Source: Ruminiclostridium josui JCM 17888
GTDB lineage: Bacteria; Bacillota; Clostridia; Acetivibrionales; DSM-1351
Assembly: GCF_000526495.1 (NCBI RefSeq)
Contig: NZ_JAGE01000001.1
Location: 2,786,001-2,850,000 of the forward strand
Reading direction: 5' to 3'
Length of the DNA stretch: 64,000 nucleotides
The stretch's first letter is position 1, and each line of letters starts with the position of its first letter. The notes beneath the pieces were generated by a model that had not been told where the DNA came from, made no database searches, and saw nothing but the letters and a program-made list of their open reading frames with translations. Shown here one piece after another: positions 27,748-36,810 of the stretch. The translations under genes and the position numbers were made by a program.

Positions 27748-30369
27748 ATGAAATTTAGAAATATCAAAAAAATTATGATTTTATATTTACTTATTGCTTT
27801 TACGTGTACTTCTCTATTAGTACAACCCGTATCGGCAAATGGAGTTGTAAGTGCTCCGTATAACTGGAAAAATGTTAAAATCGGTGGCGGAGGAGGATAT
27901 GTCGTCGGAATTATATATAACCCAACTGAGGAAGGTCTTGTTTATGCTCGTACTGACATGGGTGGTGCATATATAAGAAACAAGCAAACATTAGAATGGG
28001 AGCCTATTACCGACTGGGTATCACCAGATGAATGGAATCTTTTGGGATGTGAAAGTATAGCTACCGACCCAGTTGACACAAACAGAGTGTATATAGCAGC
28101 AGGTACATATACAAACAGCTGGACATCAATGAATGGATATATTCTTCGTTCTGAAGACTATGGTAAAACCTGGGAAAGAACCGAGCTGCCTTTCAAATTC
28201 GGAGGAAACATGCCAGGGCGTTCCGTTGGTGAACGTTTGATGGTTGATCCCAACAGCAATAACATATTATATTTTGCTGCAAGAAGTGGTAATGGTCTCT
28301 GGAAAAGTACAGACTACGGTAAAACATGGTCAAAGGTCACAAGTTTCACAAATGTTGGAAACTATGTTGAAGATCCCAATTTCGAGTATTCATCAGATAA
28401 TCTGGGATTGTGTTTTGTAACTTTTGATTCATATAAGGGTACTAAAGGTACACCGACTAAGGACATTTATGTAGGTGTTGCTGATAAAAAGAATCCGCTG
28501 TATGTCAGTCATGATGCAGGAGAAACATGGAAACCGGTTGAAGGTCAACCCACAGAAAGTACCTTTAAACAACATAACAGTAATGCATTGAAAATCGGTA
28601 TTCCTCATCAAGCAGTTGTAAGCAGCAAAGGAATTTTGTATGTTACATACTGTGATAGGGGAGGTCCTTATCAGAGTGATGACGGCGCAGTCTATAAATA
28701 CGATACAAATACAGGAGTTTGGAAAGATATAACACCTCCATCTGGAAAGAACTGGGATGGTTCGCCGAAGTATGAAAACTACTATGGATTTTGTGGTTTA
28801 AGTGTTGATGCACAAAATCCTGATACACTTATAATATCCTCACTTCAATCATGGTGGCCTGACAACTTTATTTTCCGTTCAAGGGACGCCGGTGAAACTT
28901 GGGATGCTATTTGGGAACACGGTGACTCATATCCTTCTAGAAATCTTAAATATACAATGGATATTTCCAAAGCGCCTTGGCTTACATTTGGAAATAAAAT
29001 AAACGCAGCAAACGGTGGTTTGATAACAGGGGACGAAATAATGAATTATCCTGCACCAAAGCTTGGTTGGATGATGAGCGCTCTTGCAATCAATCCTTTT
29101 AATTCCGATGAAATGATGTATGGTACAGGTGCTACTATTTATGGTACAAAAAATCTGACAGATTGGGATAAGGGTAAATTAGTAAATATCGAAGTTATGG
29201 CAACAGGAGTTGAGCAAACTGCTGTTTTAAGTCTGATATGCCCGCCAATTGATGGTGTGGAACTGATAAGCGGGGTTGGAGATATCTGTGGATTTGTACA
29301 TAAAGACTTAAATGTAGGTCCAGACATGATGATGTTAACTCCTAGATTTACCAGCACTACAGGTTTGGATTATGCAGAACTCAATCCGAATATCATAGTA
29401 AGGGTAGGTAATACTGATAAAGAGCAATACGAAATGATTAAAAAAAGTGTTGCAATTTCTAAAGACGGAGGCAAAACATGGGCTGAAGTTCAGCCAAATA
29501 TAAGTTATACATTCCCTGCAACTACTGAAGATGACATTATACAAGGAGGTACTGTTGCAGTAGCTGCCGATGGTTCAACATTTGTCTGGTCAACAGGCAC
29601 AAGTCAGGGAGTTGTATGCTTTGTAAATGGCGGATGGAAAGCAGTTAGCACACTTCCAGCAGGTGCAAATGTTTGTTCTGACAGAGTTAATCCGAAAGTG
29701 TTCTATGCATATGCAGATAATACTTTCTATACAAGTAACGATGGAGGTCTAACATTTACAGCAGTACAAACAGGTCTTGAATCTTCTACTGCTAAAATCA
29801 AAGCAGTTCCTAATAAAGAAGGGCATGTATGGATTCCTGGCCCTACCACAGGTCTTTCCTATACAACTGACGGAGGAAAAACAATTAATAAAGTTAATGA
29901 CATTACAAGAGCAGATGTAATTGGATTCGGTAAAGCTAAGGATGGTGAAGACTACCTGGCACTTTATATGTGCGGTGAAAAAGACGGTCTGTATGCAGTA
30001 TATCGTTCCGATGATATGGCTAAAAGCTGGGTAAGAGTAAATGACGACCAGCACCAGTATGGCTCTATAAACTACTCAATTACAGGAGATTTAAGAGTTT
30101 ATGGTCGAGTATTTGTTGCAACCAATGGAAGAGGTATTGTGTATGGTGAGCCTAGCTCTGATGCACCAACTTATACTATCGGAGACATAAATGACGACGG
30201 TAGAGTTGATGCTCTGGATTTTGCAACATTAAAAATGTATCTACTTGGTTCAACTACGCTTACTGATAAGCAATTGCTTGCTGCTGATGTTAATCGTGAC
30301 GGTTCAGTAAATGCTATTGACTTGGCAGTATTAAAAAGTTATTTATTGGGGATAACTACCTCACTTTAA
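27748..30369 (+). CDS. Secreted GH74 xyloglucanase with type I dockerin
   Basis: An 873-residue secreted enzyme. Residues 1-31 are a signal peptide ending in PVSANG. The GH74 double beta-propeller follows: YNWKNVKIGGGGGYVVGI near 40, the catalytic DMGG (Asp about 70) and the second acidic site in GVGDICGF (Asp about 512), plus repeated sialidase-like SxDxGxTW turns such as SEDYGKTWE, STDYGKTWS and SHDAGETWK. GH74 enzymes cleave the beta-1,4-glucan backbone of xyloglucan. The last 64 residues are a dockerin with two Ca-binding repeats, GDINDDGRVDALDFATLKMYLLG-like and ADVNRDGSVNAIDLAVLKSYLLG-like, so the enzyme is a cellulosome component. The gene has an AGGAGGT site and its own terminator. 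Confidence 0.95.
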   Translation: MKFRNIKKIMILYLLIAFTCTSLLVQPVSANGVVSAPYNWKNVKIGGGGGYVVGIIYNPTEEGLVYARTDMGGAYIRNKQTLEWEPITDWVSPDEWNLLGCESIATDPVDTNRVYIAAGTYTNSWTSMNGYILRSEDYGKTWERTELPFKFGGNMPGRSVGERLMVDPNSNNILYFAARSGNGLWKSTDYGKTWSKVTSFTNVGNYVEDPNFEYSSDNLGLCFVTFDSYKGTKGTPTKDIYVGVADKKNPLYVSHDAGETWKPVEGQPTESTFKQHNSNALKIGIPHQAVVSSKGILYVTYCDRGGPYQSDDGAVYKYDTNTGVWKDITPPSGKNWDGSPKYENYYGFCGLSVDAQNPDTLIISSLQSWWPDNFIFRSRDAGETWDAIWEHGDSYPSRNLKYTMDISKAPWLTFGNKINAANGGLITGDEIMNYPAPKLGWMMSALAINPFNSDEMMYGTGATIYGTKNLTDWDKGKLVNIEVMATGVEQTAVLSLICPPIDGVELISGVGDICGFVHKDLNVGPDMMMLTPRFTSTTGLDYAELNPNIIVRVGNTDKEQYEMIKKSVAISKDGGKTWAEVQPNISYTFPATTEDDIIQGGTVAVAADGSTFVWSTGTSQGVVCFVNGGWKAVSTLPAGANVCSDRVNPKVFYAYADNTFYTSNDGGLTFTAVQTGLESSTAKIKAVPNKEGHVWIPGPTTGLSYTTDGGKTINKVNDITRADVIGFGKAKDGEDYLALYMCGEKDGLYAVYRSDDMAKSWVRVNDDQHQYGSINYSITGDLRVYGRVFVATNGRGIVYGEPSSDAPTYTIGDINDDGRVDALDFATLKMYLLGSTTLTDKQLLAADVNRDGSVNAIDLAVLKSYLLGITTSL

Positions 30370-30420
30370 TGATTATGATTTAATTTTTTAGCTAAGAACT
30401 ACCGGTTTAGTTGAAGTTAA

Positions 30421-30468
30421 AAAATAAAAGTAGACAAGGAATAAACCACCTTGTCTACTTTTATTTTT
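30421..30468 (+). terminator. Terminator after the GH74 gene
   Basis: A 19-bp perfect stem made from AAAATAAAAGTAGACAAGG and its complement, with a 9-10 base loop and a T-rich 3' side. The A-rich 5' arm means it could also work in the other direction. Confidence 0.85.
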
Positions 30469-30616
30469 TATTGAAGGAAAATTACGAGCAGAGTTTTTGT
30501 TAATTACACATTCAACCTCAGTAAGTATCAAAAATTCAAAAAACTCAATTTATTGTGAATACTCATAAAATTCCATTGTAATTTGGGTTAAGCATAAAAT
30601 TCATGCTATACATAAT

Positions 30617-30645
30617 TTGACACAAATGGAAACAAGTGGTAAGAA
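30617..30645 (+). promoter_or_regulatory. Possible promoter of the first Cys-rich peptide operon
   Basis: A consensus -35 TTGACA at 30617-30622 is followed after 17 bases by TAAGAA, a poor -10. It lies 121 bases upstream of the precursor start. The -35 is good and the -10 weak, so an activator or a shifted -10 (GAATAT) is possible. Confidence 0.35.
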
Positions 30646-30709
30646 TATAGTATTGCATGTAAATATTCTATGCATAAAAAAAGCGCTAAATAGATTTGCG
30701 AGGGTCGAA

Positions 30710-30726
30710 CAGTAACCTAGTTACTG
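30710..30726. promoter_or_regulatory. Perfect 17-base palindrome upstream of precursor 1
   Basis: CAGTAAC-CTA-GTTACTG has 7-bp perfect arms around a 3-base centre. It lies 40 bases before the precursor start codon, where an operator or an mRNA leader hairpin would act. No terminator-like T run follows, so an operator is the better guess. Confidence 0.4.
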
Positions 30727-30765
30727 ATTAAATACTATTTTACATTATATGAGGAGGGAAAATAC

Positions 30766-30948
30766 ATGAGAAAGATTGGTAAAAAGCTTGCTGTTACAAA
30801 GGAAACTGTTCAAGCGTACGCATACTGTATGTGTACTGGCTGTGGTTGCTATTGTAACTGTTGGGGTGATTCATCACTTTCAAGTTCATTGTTTAACAGT
30901 ACAAAGTACAGCTCCAGCGATGCTTCCTACTCCAGCAGGAGAAATTAA
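30766..30948 (+). CDS. Cys-rich RiPP precursor peptide, CLI_3235 type (copy 1)
   Basis: A 60-residue peptide behind GAGGAGGG. The leader MRKIGKKLAVTKETVQAYAY is followed by a six-Cys core (Cys 21, 23, 26, 28, 30, 32) ending in CWGD, then a Ser/Tyr-rich tail. A leader of the form M-K-K-x-G-K-K-x..KET-x-Q/E-A plus a Cys cluster, directly upstream of a SPASM radical SAM gene, fits the clostridial CLI_3235 bacteriocin-like precursor family. The core is probably modified by the adjacent maturase, perhaps by thioether formation. A longer overlapping frame (30776-31069) is rejected because it lacks the leader and the ribosome spacing. Confidence 0.87.
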   Translation: MRKIGKKLAVTKETVQAYAYCMCTGCGCYCNCWGDSSLSSSLFNSTKYSSSDASYSSRRN

Positions 30949-30974
30949 TCAAAGGTACATAGCTGGATACCTGC

Positions 30975-31010
30975 AAACGAAGTTTCCGAAATATTTCGGA
31001 AACTTCGTTT
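30975..31010. promoter_or_regulatory. Perfect 36-base palindrome between precursor and maturase
   Basis: AAACGAAGTTTCCGAAAT is followed at once by its exact reverse complement, giving a 36-base perfect palindrome with no loop. It lies 27 bases after the precursor stop and 67 bases before the maturase start. The next bases are CCCCAATAA, not a T run, so a simple terminator is unlikely. An RNA-stabilising or partial-attenuation hairpin that lets the precursor be made in excess of its enzymes is the best inference. Confidence 0.7.
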
Positions 31011-31076
31011 CCCCAATAATATTTATCAGATTGCTCTTATTTAGGTATATAGAATCAAAAGAAAAGTGAGGAAAAT

Positions 31077-32513
31077 ATGAAGAATACTAATACCCCATTC
31101 GTACACTTTTTTAAAACATATAAAGCTAACTACATTTATGACTTTAATACAAATGCTATTTTAAAAGTCCATGATGATGTTTATGATGATATTCATAAAT
31201 ATGTAGAAACCGGAGAACTGAGTTTTACCAGTCCTGATTCAAAAGAAGTGATTAGTTCTTTACAACGTCAGGGATACTTAAATTCTTTTCGATGGAAAGA
31301 AATTCTACACCCTGCCAGCAAATTGCTGCCATATTATCTTGATAATTGTATGCAAATGCTGACACTTCAGGTAACACAGGCTTGTAATCTAAGGTGTGCA
31401 TATTGTACATACTCAGGTAATTTTGTGAACAGACACCACTCTAACGTCAGAATGAGTTATGAAACTGCAAAAAAAGCAGTTGATTTTTATATAAAACATT
31501 CTACGAATACAGATAAACTAAACTTTGGTTTTTACGGCGGAGAGCCATTGTTGGAATTTGATTTGATAAAAAACATAATAGAATATATAGAAAAAAACAG
31601 CGAGGGGAAAGAAAAGGGGTATAATCTAACTACCAATGCTACTTTATTAAATGATCAAATTATTTCTTTTTTCCAGGAGTATGATGTAAATCTAACCATT
31701 AGTATAGATGGGCCAAAGGAGATACACGACAAAAATCGTATCAAGAAGGATTGTTCCGGTTCATTCGATACTATCATAGAAAATATTAAAATGATATCTG
31801 AAAAATTTCCTTCCTATGCGAATAAAGTTATGTTTAATTGTGTACTGGATCCACGAAACGATTTTGGATGTATTAATGATTTTTTTACAAACTATGAAGG
31901 AATAAATGGATTTTATTCAAGTTTTGCCCATATAGCTAAAGAATATATCATAGATGATATCTATGACACAACTGAAGAATATTCAAAACAATATGATTAT
32001 GAAATTTTTAAGATGTTTATGTCAAAAATCGGACGATTGGATAAAAAACACGTATCCAAGATTGTAGAAGCCTACTATCTCAATATTAAAAATGCTATGA
32101 TAGATAACCGCCATGTGACTGCCAGTATGGCACAGATTGGGCATCATGGAGGACCTTGCATAGCAGGAATGCATAAGTTGTTTGTAAATGCACAAGGGGA
32201 TTTTTATCCTTGTGAAAAAGTAAGTGAATGCTCAGAAGCAATGAAAATTGGAAGTATTGATAGTGGTTTTGATAAAGATAAAATTTACGAATTAATAAAT
32301 ATCGGCCAGCTAACGGAGAACCAATGTAAAGGATGCTGGGCTGCAAAGTTCTGTTATTTATGTGCGTTGTTTGCTGATGATTCAGGTAATTTGTCCAAAG
32401 ATAGAAAGATGTTCTATTGCAGGCAAGTTAGGGAAAATGTAGAACAACAACTAAAAGAATATTGCTTGTTAAAGGAAATGAACTTCGAAGAAGAAGATAT
32501 ATATATGCTTTAA
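31077..32513 (+). CDS. ccpM: Cys-rich peptide radical SAM/SPASM maturase (copy 1)
   Basis: A 478-residue radical SAM protein. The cluster motif is CNLRCAYC (C-x3-C-x2-C) near residue 102, preceded by a 100-residue N-terminal region that probably binds the leader. The core continues with NFGFYGGEPLLEF, LTTNATLL and LTISIDGPKEIHDKNR. A C-terminal SPASM region has GGPCIAGMHKLFVNAQGDFYPCEKV, then QCKGCWAAKFCYLCAL and a final YC, enough cysteines for auxiliary Fe-S clusters. This matches the clostridial CcpM-type maturases found beside CLI_3235 precursors. GTGAGGAAA precedes the start. It is cotranscribed with the TIGR04066-type gene downstream and is 65% or so similar by eye to the second copy at 34181. 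Confidence 0.9.
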   Translation: MKNTNTPFVHFFKTYKANYIYDFNTNAILKVHDDVYDDIHKYVETGELSFTSPDSKEVISSLQRQGYLNSFRWKEILHPASKLLPYYLDNCMQMLTLQVTQACNLRCAYCTYSGNFVNRHHSNVRMSYETAKKAVDFYIKHSTNTDKLNFGFYGGEPLLEFDLIKNIIEYIEKNSEGKEKGYNLTTNATLLNDQIISFFQEYDVNLTISIDGPKEIHDKNRIKKDCSGSFDTIIENIKMISEKFPSYANKVMFNCVLDPRNDFGCINDFFTNYEGINGFYSSFAHIAKEYIIDDIYDTTEEYSKQYDYEIFKMFMSKIGRLDKKHVSKIVEAYYLNIKNAMIDNRHVTASMAQIGHHGGPCIAGMHKLFVNAQGDFYPCEKVSECSEAMKIGSIDSGFDKDKIYELINIGQLTENQCKGCWAAKFCYLCALFADDSGNLSKDRKMFYCRQVRENVEQQLKEYCLLKEMNFEEEDIYML

Positions 32514-32548
32514 AAAGAATTGATTATCAAAATTACTGGAGGATTATT

Positions 32549-33685
32549 ATGAGCAAAAAAAAGAGGGCAATAATATACCCTTATGATTTTAAAAGCTTTC
32601 CGCTTCTAAAAAGTTTAGAACTTATAACTGATTATGAGATTGTTGACTTTGTATCACCAAATGGCTGGGGACTAACGGAGCGTGATGCAGGAGATATGGC
32701 AGGAGTCAGTACCGGACATGTTGTTCATGGAGACTTTAGTAGCAGCATTGAGGATTGTGATGCTGTAATATTTACTGAATCCTATATTGCATTAAATTAT
32801 AGCAAAGTATTAAGGCCAAAAATTTTTGAAGCAGCTGACAAGGGGAAAGATATATTGAGCATTCTTTCAATAGAAGAAAACCAGGTAGAAGAAATTAGTC
32901 AGTACTGCGATAAAAAAGGAGCAAAATTCACCTATTATCCCAGTAATGGTCAGGATTTTCTTATTGGTGATATTGAGCCAAAGATTTCGGAGGGTTATTC
33001 TATTAAAGAGCCTAAAGTTCCTGTTGTTTTAGTGTTTGGAAACGGGGAGCGGGCTAACAAGTTTGATATACAGTTGACTTTGCGCAAATTTCTACTGGAA
33101 AATGGATATAGGGTTGGACAGATAGGCTCCAGGCACTATTGTGAATTGTTTGGTTTTCATTCATTTCCAAAGTTTATGTTTGATAAACGAGTTGATAATG
33201 TTGAGAAGATACAAAGATTTAACCGGTTTGTATTGGAACTGGAAAAAAGGGAAGACCCAGATATTATTGTAATTGGTGTTCCCGGGGGAATTATGCCTTA
33301 TACAGATAAGTATCATAACTACTTTGGTTTGGTGAATTATATGGTATCCCAAGCAATATCCCCGGATTTTGCAATATTTAGCACTTTGTTTGAAGAGTAT
33401 TTTCCAGAATATTTTAATCAAATCAAACTTTCTATAAAGTACAAATTAGGATATGATGTGAATGCCTTTAACCTTTCTAATACAAAAGTAAGCTGGGATG
33501 CCACTGCAGCAAAAGATGCGATGCAGTATATTACTCTGGCGAAGCCTGTTATTGATCATTATTCAGAGAAGTATAGGCGGGAAGGTCTGCCGGTGTTTAA
33601 CTCCATAAATGTCAAAGATTCATTAAAACTTTACGAATACATGATAGATGAATTAGGTCAAAATGCAGAGGTAAGAAGTGTCTAG
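32549..33685 (+). CDS. TIGR04066-type peptide maturation system protein (copy 1)
   Basis: ATG 32549 (MSKKKRAIIYPYDFKSFPLL) follows GGAGG; an in-frame ATG at 32462 would overlap the maturase by 52 bases and has no ribosome site. The protein has 378 residues. I recognise it as the partner protein of CLI_3235-type peptide systems, of unknown function. The middle (about residue 165) reads VVLVFGNGERANKFDIQLTL, which resembles a P-loop with Asn in place of Gly before the Lys. A later DIIVIGVPGGIMPYTDKY is placed like a Walker B/switch strand. The second copy at 35584 keeps both features. NTP binding is therefore a possibility, not a finding. Confidence 0.8.
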   Translation: MSKKKRAIIYPYDFKSFPLLKSLELITDYEIVDFVSPNGWGLTERDAGDMAGVSTGHVVHGDFSSSIEDCDAVIFTESYIALNYSKVLRPKIFEAADKGKDILSILSIEENQVEEISQYCDKKGAKFTYYPSNGQDFLIGDIEPKISEGYSIKEPKVPVVLVFGNGERANKFDIQLTLRKFLLENGYRVGQIGSRHYCELFGFHSFPKFMFDKRVDNVEKIQRFNRFVLELEKREDPDIIVIGVPGGIMPYTDKYHNYFGLVNYMVSQAISPDFAIFSTLFEEYFPEYFNQIKLSIKYKLGYDVNAFNLSNTKVSWDATAAKDAMQYITLAKPVIDHYSEKYRREGLPVFNSINVKDSLKLYEYMIDELGQNAEVRSV

Positions 33686-33698
33686 AAAGGAGAATATA

Positions 33699-33980
33699 AT
33701 GGAGCGAGAAGAAGTTGTTAAAAGGCTAATAATTTTATTTAATAATATGTTTAATAAAAATATAGATAATACAATGGTGAATGAACATTATTTTTCGAAT
33801 ACAATAGCAATTTCCCCTCGAGAATTAGTTTATTATTTTCTGGAGGTTGAAACTGAATTTAGTGTTCAGATTCCAGAGAAATATATCGCGGATGGCAGTT
33901 TTTGCACAATTAATAAAACAGCAGATATTTTGCTTTCCCTTAAGGTGGATTCTTTGAAAGCAGTTCCATGTCCTATGTAA
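33699..33980 (+). CDS. Acyl-carrier-related protein of the peptide maturation system (copy 1)
   Basis: ATG 33699 (MEREEVVKRL) follows AAAGGAG; the upstream frame start at 33678 overlaps the preceding gene and has no ribosome site. The product has 93 residues, carrier-protein size, with the pattern ISPRELVYYFLEVETEFSVQIPE that matches the helix-2 region of acyl carriers. The usual D-S-L attachment triad is replaced by S-P-R, so no normally placed Ser exists for phosphopantetheine. This fits the acyl-carrier-related family seen in CLI_3235-type clusters. It may work as a protein-protein adaptor. It is the last gene of the first operon. Confidence 0.75.
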   Translation: MEREEVVKRLIILFNNMFNKNIDNTMVNEHYFSNTIAISPRELVYYFLEVETEFSVQIPEKYIADGSFCTINKTADILLSLKVDSLKAVPCPM

Positions 33981-34010
33981 TCAATGAGAACTAATCTTAT
34001 TAGTCAATAA

Positions 34011-34037
34011 TCTGGCCTATTACCATATTAGGCTAGA
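34011..34037 (+). terminator. Hairpin ending the first peptide operon
   Basis: A 9-bp stem, TCTGGCCTA with TAGGCTAGA (one G-T wobble) and a 9-base loop, is followed by a short TTGTTG tract. It is probably a weak terminator, because a new promoter follows at 34074. Confidence 0.5.
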
Positions 34038-34073
34038 TTGTTGCACAATATTGTGATTATTTATTACCAGTAA

Positions 34074-34102
34074 TTGACATATTTGGATTAAATATGTAAA
34101 AT
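34074..34102 (+). promoter_or_regulatory. Sigma-A promoter of the second peptide operon
   Basis: TTGACA (34074-34079), a 17-base spacer and TAAAAT (34097-34102) form a near-consensus vegetative promoter 79 bases before the second maturase gene. Confidence 0.8.
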
Positions 34103-34180
34103 AGATATATAAGTAATATAATATTAGACTAGAACGATAACAACGGATGTAAAACTGAAAAAGCAGGGAAGTGAAAATAA

Positions 34181-35569
34181 ATGTGTAAAGAATTCCAGCC
34201 ATTTATTCATATGTTCGAAACTAACGGGAATAAATATTTTTATGACGTAAACAAAAATTCAATTATAAACTTATCAGAGGATTTAGCTGATGCATTAAAT
34301 AAAAAAGATATGGAGCATCCCCAATTACAGGCCCTTATGGAAAAGGGTTTTTTATCGGACAAGCATGTGGAGACCATAATACATCCTGAAGATAAATTTC
34401 TTGAATACCACCTTAACAATAAAATCAATATGATAACTATCCAGGTAACACAGGCTTGCAATTTGCGATGTACATATTGTCCATACTCCGGAAAATATAA
34501 TAACCGACAACATTCAAACAAGAAAATGAGTTTAGAAATGGCTAAAAGAGGCATAGATTTTCTTTGGGAACATTCCATTGCTTGTGATTATGTAAATATA
34601 GGGTTTTATGGCGGAGAACCCACCATTGAATTTAATTTAATAAAAGACTGCATAGAATACGCTAAAGCAAAATTTGACGGAAAGCAAGTTAACTTTAGTA
34701 TCACTACTAATGGAACTATAATTACAAGAGAAATAATAGAGTATTTCTATCAAAATGACGTTGTACTCATGATAAGTTTGGATGGACCTAAGGAAATACA
34801 TGATAAGAATAGAGTGTTTCCAGATAACTCTGGTTCATTTTATAAAGTTATTGAAAATGTTACGATGATTAAGGAAAACTACCCGGATTATTTCAACAAG
34901 GTAATATTTAATGTTGTAGCTGACCCGGATAATGACTACACTTGTACAAGTCAGTTTCTCTCCGGAAATGAGGTTATACAGGATGCAATAATTAATGCAA
35001 GTGAATTAAATATGTTCTATAGAAAAGAGAAAATGGAAATATCTGAAGATTACTTTATAAAAAGGGGATACGAGCTTTTTAAATTATTTCTTTCACAGAT
35101 AAATCGTTTTGATTCTGAAAAAGTATCTCCATTAGTTAAGCCCAGATTAAATATGTTAGTAAAAATGTATAATGAACAGTTGGAAATAACGGAATCTTTG
35201 CCTAAGGAATATCATCATGGTGGGCCTTGTATTCCAGGGGCTCAACGGCTATTTATGAGTGTAGACGGAACATTTTATCCATGCGAACGTGTTAGTGAGG
35301 AATCTGAAGCTGCAAAAATCGGACATATCGATACGGGAATTAATCTTGACAAAGTCAGAACTTTATTAAATATCGGTAAACTAACTGAGGAAAAATGTAA
35401 AAATTGTTGGGTCATACGTTATTGCTCATTGTGTTTGGTTTCCTGTGATAATTTAAAGGAGTTGTCAGGAGAGCAGAAGTTGTCATATTGCAGGGCAGTA
35501 AAAGCTGATGTTGAAGGTAGACTAAAAGATATATGTGTATTAAAGGAGATAGGTGTGGATTTTAACTAA
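34181..35569 (+). CDS. ccpM: Cys-rich peptide radical SAM/SPASM maturase (copy 2)
   Basis: A 462-residue paralogue of the maturase at 31077. The cluster motif CNLRCTYC lies near residue 94, followed by VNIGFYGGEPTIEF, FSITTNGTII and LMISLDGPKEIHDKNR. The SPASM region keeps GGPCIPGAQRLFMSVDGTFYPCERV, KCKNCWVIRYCSLCL and a final YC. The N-terminal leader-binding region differs most from copy 1, as does the stretch after DPDNDY, so each enzyme probably serves its own precursor. It has its own promoter at 34074. Here the precursor gene lies downstream of the enzymes rather than upstream. Confidence 0.9.
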   Translation: MCKEFQPFIHMFETNGNKYFYDVNKNSIINLSEDLADALNKKDMEHPQLQALMEKGFLSDKHVETIIHPEDKFLEYHLNNKINMITIQVTQACNLRCTYCPYSGKYNNRQHSNKKMSLEMAKRGIDFLWEHSIACDYVNIGFYGGEPTIEFNLIKDCIEYAKAKFDGKQVNFSITTNGTIITREIIEYFYQNDVVLMISLDGPKEIHDKNRVFPDNSGSFYKVIENVTMIKENYPDYFNKVIFNVVADPDNDYTCTSQFLSGNEVIQDAIINASELNMFYRKEKMEISEDYFIKRGYELFKLFLSQINRFDSEKVSPLVKPRLNMLVKMYNEQLEITESLPKEYHHGGPCIPGAQRLFMSVDGTFYPCERVSEESEAAKIGHIDTGINLDKVRTLLNIGKLTEEKCKNCWVIRYCSLCLVSCDNLKELSGEQKLSYCRAVKADVEGRLKDICVLKEIGVDFN

Positions 35570-35583
35570 TCAGGAGGTGTACG

Positions 35584-36714
35584 ATGGGAAATATAGCGTT
35601 GGTATACCCATATAACAGGGAGTTTACACCTTTTTTAAGGTATGGAGGTCTGGATTTTAAAGAATTCAGATTAGTGGCTCCGGGTGGTTGGGGTATGACG
35701 GACAAGGATGCAAGCCGGGCGGATGACGGCGAGTATATCGGTATATTGGTAAAGTCATGTTTTGAAAGCGAACTTGAAGAATGTGACTGTGTAATTTTTT
35801 GCGAGTATAGCTTACCGCTTGATTTTAATAAATATATTTATCCTAAAATACTTGAGAGTCTGCATAAAAAGAAAGATATTATATGTCTTATACCATTGGA
35901 GAAGCATATTGAACTTGAGATTAGAACTTTATGCAATTATGAGGGAGTAAGGTTCAGCTATTATAAAAATGAATCATCTCAAAAATTTTATAATGATTTT
36001 ATTGAAAATTCAGTTATGAATATTCAAACTATTGATGTTCCTGTAATTTTTATTTTAGGAACAGGAGAGAAGACTAACAAATTTGATATTCAATTGGCAC
36101 TCCGCAAGTATTATCTGGAAAAAGGATATAAGGTAAGTCAGATAGGTACAAGAAAGTATTGTGAATGTGCGGGTTTTAATTCCTTTCCTGATTTTATGTT
36201 TGATAAGACCATGTCTGAATCACAAAAAGTAGTTTGTTTTAACAGTTATGTAAAGAGCATTGAAAAAGACGAAAAACCTGATGTTTTTATAATTGGGATT
36301 CCAGGAGGTATTATTCCGCTAAATGACTTGTTTGTTCAAGATTTTGGAATACTGGCATATATGGTTTCTTGTGCAGTTCAACCTGATGTATGTATTTTAA
36401 GTGTCTACTATAGTCAATATGAAAATAGCTTATATGAGAATGTCAACAATTCAATTAAACATAAGTTTGGGTATGACATTGATTGCCTGAATCTGTCCAA
36501 TGTTAGATTAGATATGCCGGAATCATACATGCAGAGAGAGCTAAAATATTTTAGTGTTTCAGGTAAAGATATTGAGGAAATTAAGGCTGTATTAAATTCA
36601 CAGTATCAAATTGCGTTTAATATATCTAATTCAAAGGATGCACAAAGCATTGCAGAATTTTCTGAATCAATCCTTGCAAAGTACTCGGAAATAGCTTTGG
36701 TTAATAAAATATAG
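35584..36714 (+). CDS. TIGR04066-type peptide maturation system protein (copy 2)
   Basis: A 376-residue paralogue of the protein at 32549, starting behind AGGAGGTG, 14 bases after the maturase. Conserved blocks are IYPYDF-like ALVYPYNREFTPFL at the start, GGWGMTDKDA near residue 40, the P-loop-like FILGTGEKTNKFDIQLALRK near 158, IGTRKYCECAGF, and VFIIGIPGGIIPLND near 238. The Asn-Lys in place of Gly-Lys is kept in both copies, so it is a family feature, not a mutation. Its function is not known; it always accompanies the maturase here. Confidence 0.8.
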   Translation: MGNIALVYPYNREFTPFLRYGGLDFKEFRLVAPGGWGMTDKDASRADDGEYIGILVKSCFESELEECDCVIFCEYSLPLDFNKYIYPKILESLHKKKDIICLIPLEKHIELEIRTLCNYEGVRFSYYKNESSQKFYNDFIENSVMNIQTIDVPVIFILGTGEKTNKFDIQLALRKYYLEKGYKVSQIGTRKYCECAGFNSFPDFMFDKTMSESQKVVCFNSYVKSIEKDEKPDVFIIGIPGGIIPLNDLFVQDFGILAYMVSCAVQPDVCILSVYYSQYENSLYENVNNSIKHKFGYDIDCLNLSNVRLDMPESYMQRELKYFSVSGKDIEEIKAVLNSQYQIAFNISNSKDAQSIAEFSESILAKYSEIALVNKI

Positions 36715-36810
36715 TATAAAATGAAATTTAATTATTGACAACATTTGTTGATAAATGCAACAGATGGGGTCATACATAAAATACATTTTAGATAAAGGGA
36801 GGTGAATTAT

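Noticed and set aside
30776-31069. 97-codon frame overlapping precursor 1
   Set aside because: It is out of frame with the leader, covers the 36-base palindrome and has no ribosome spacing.
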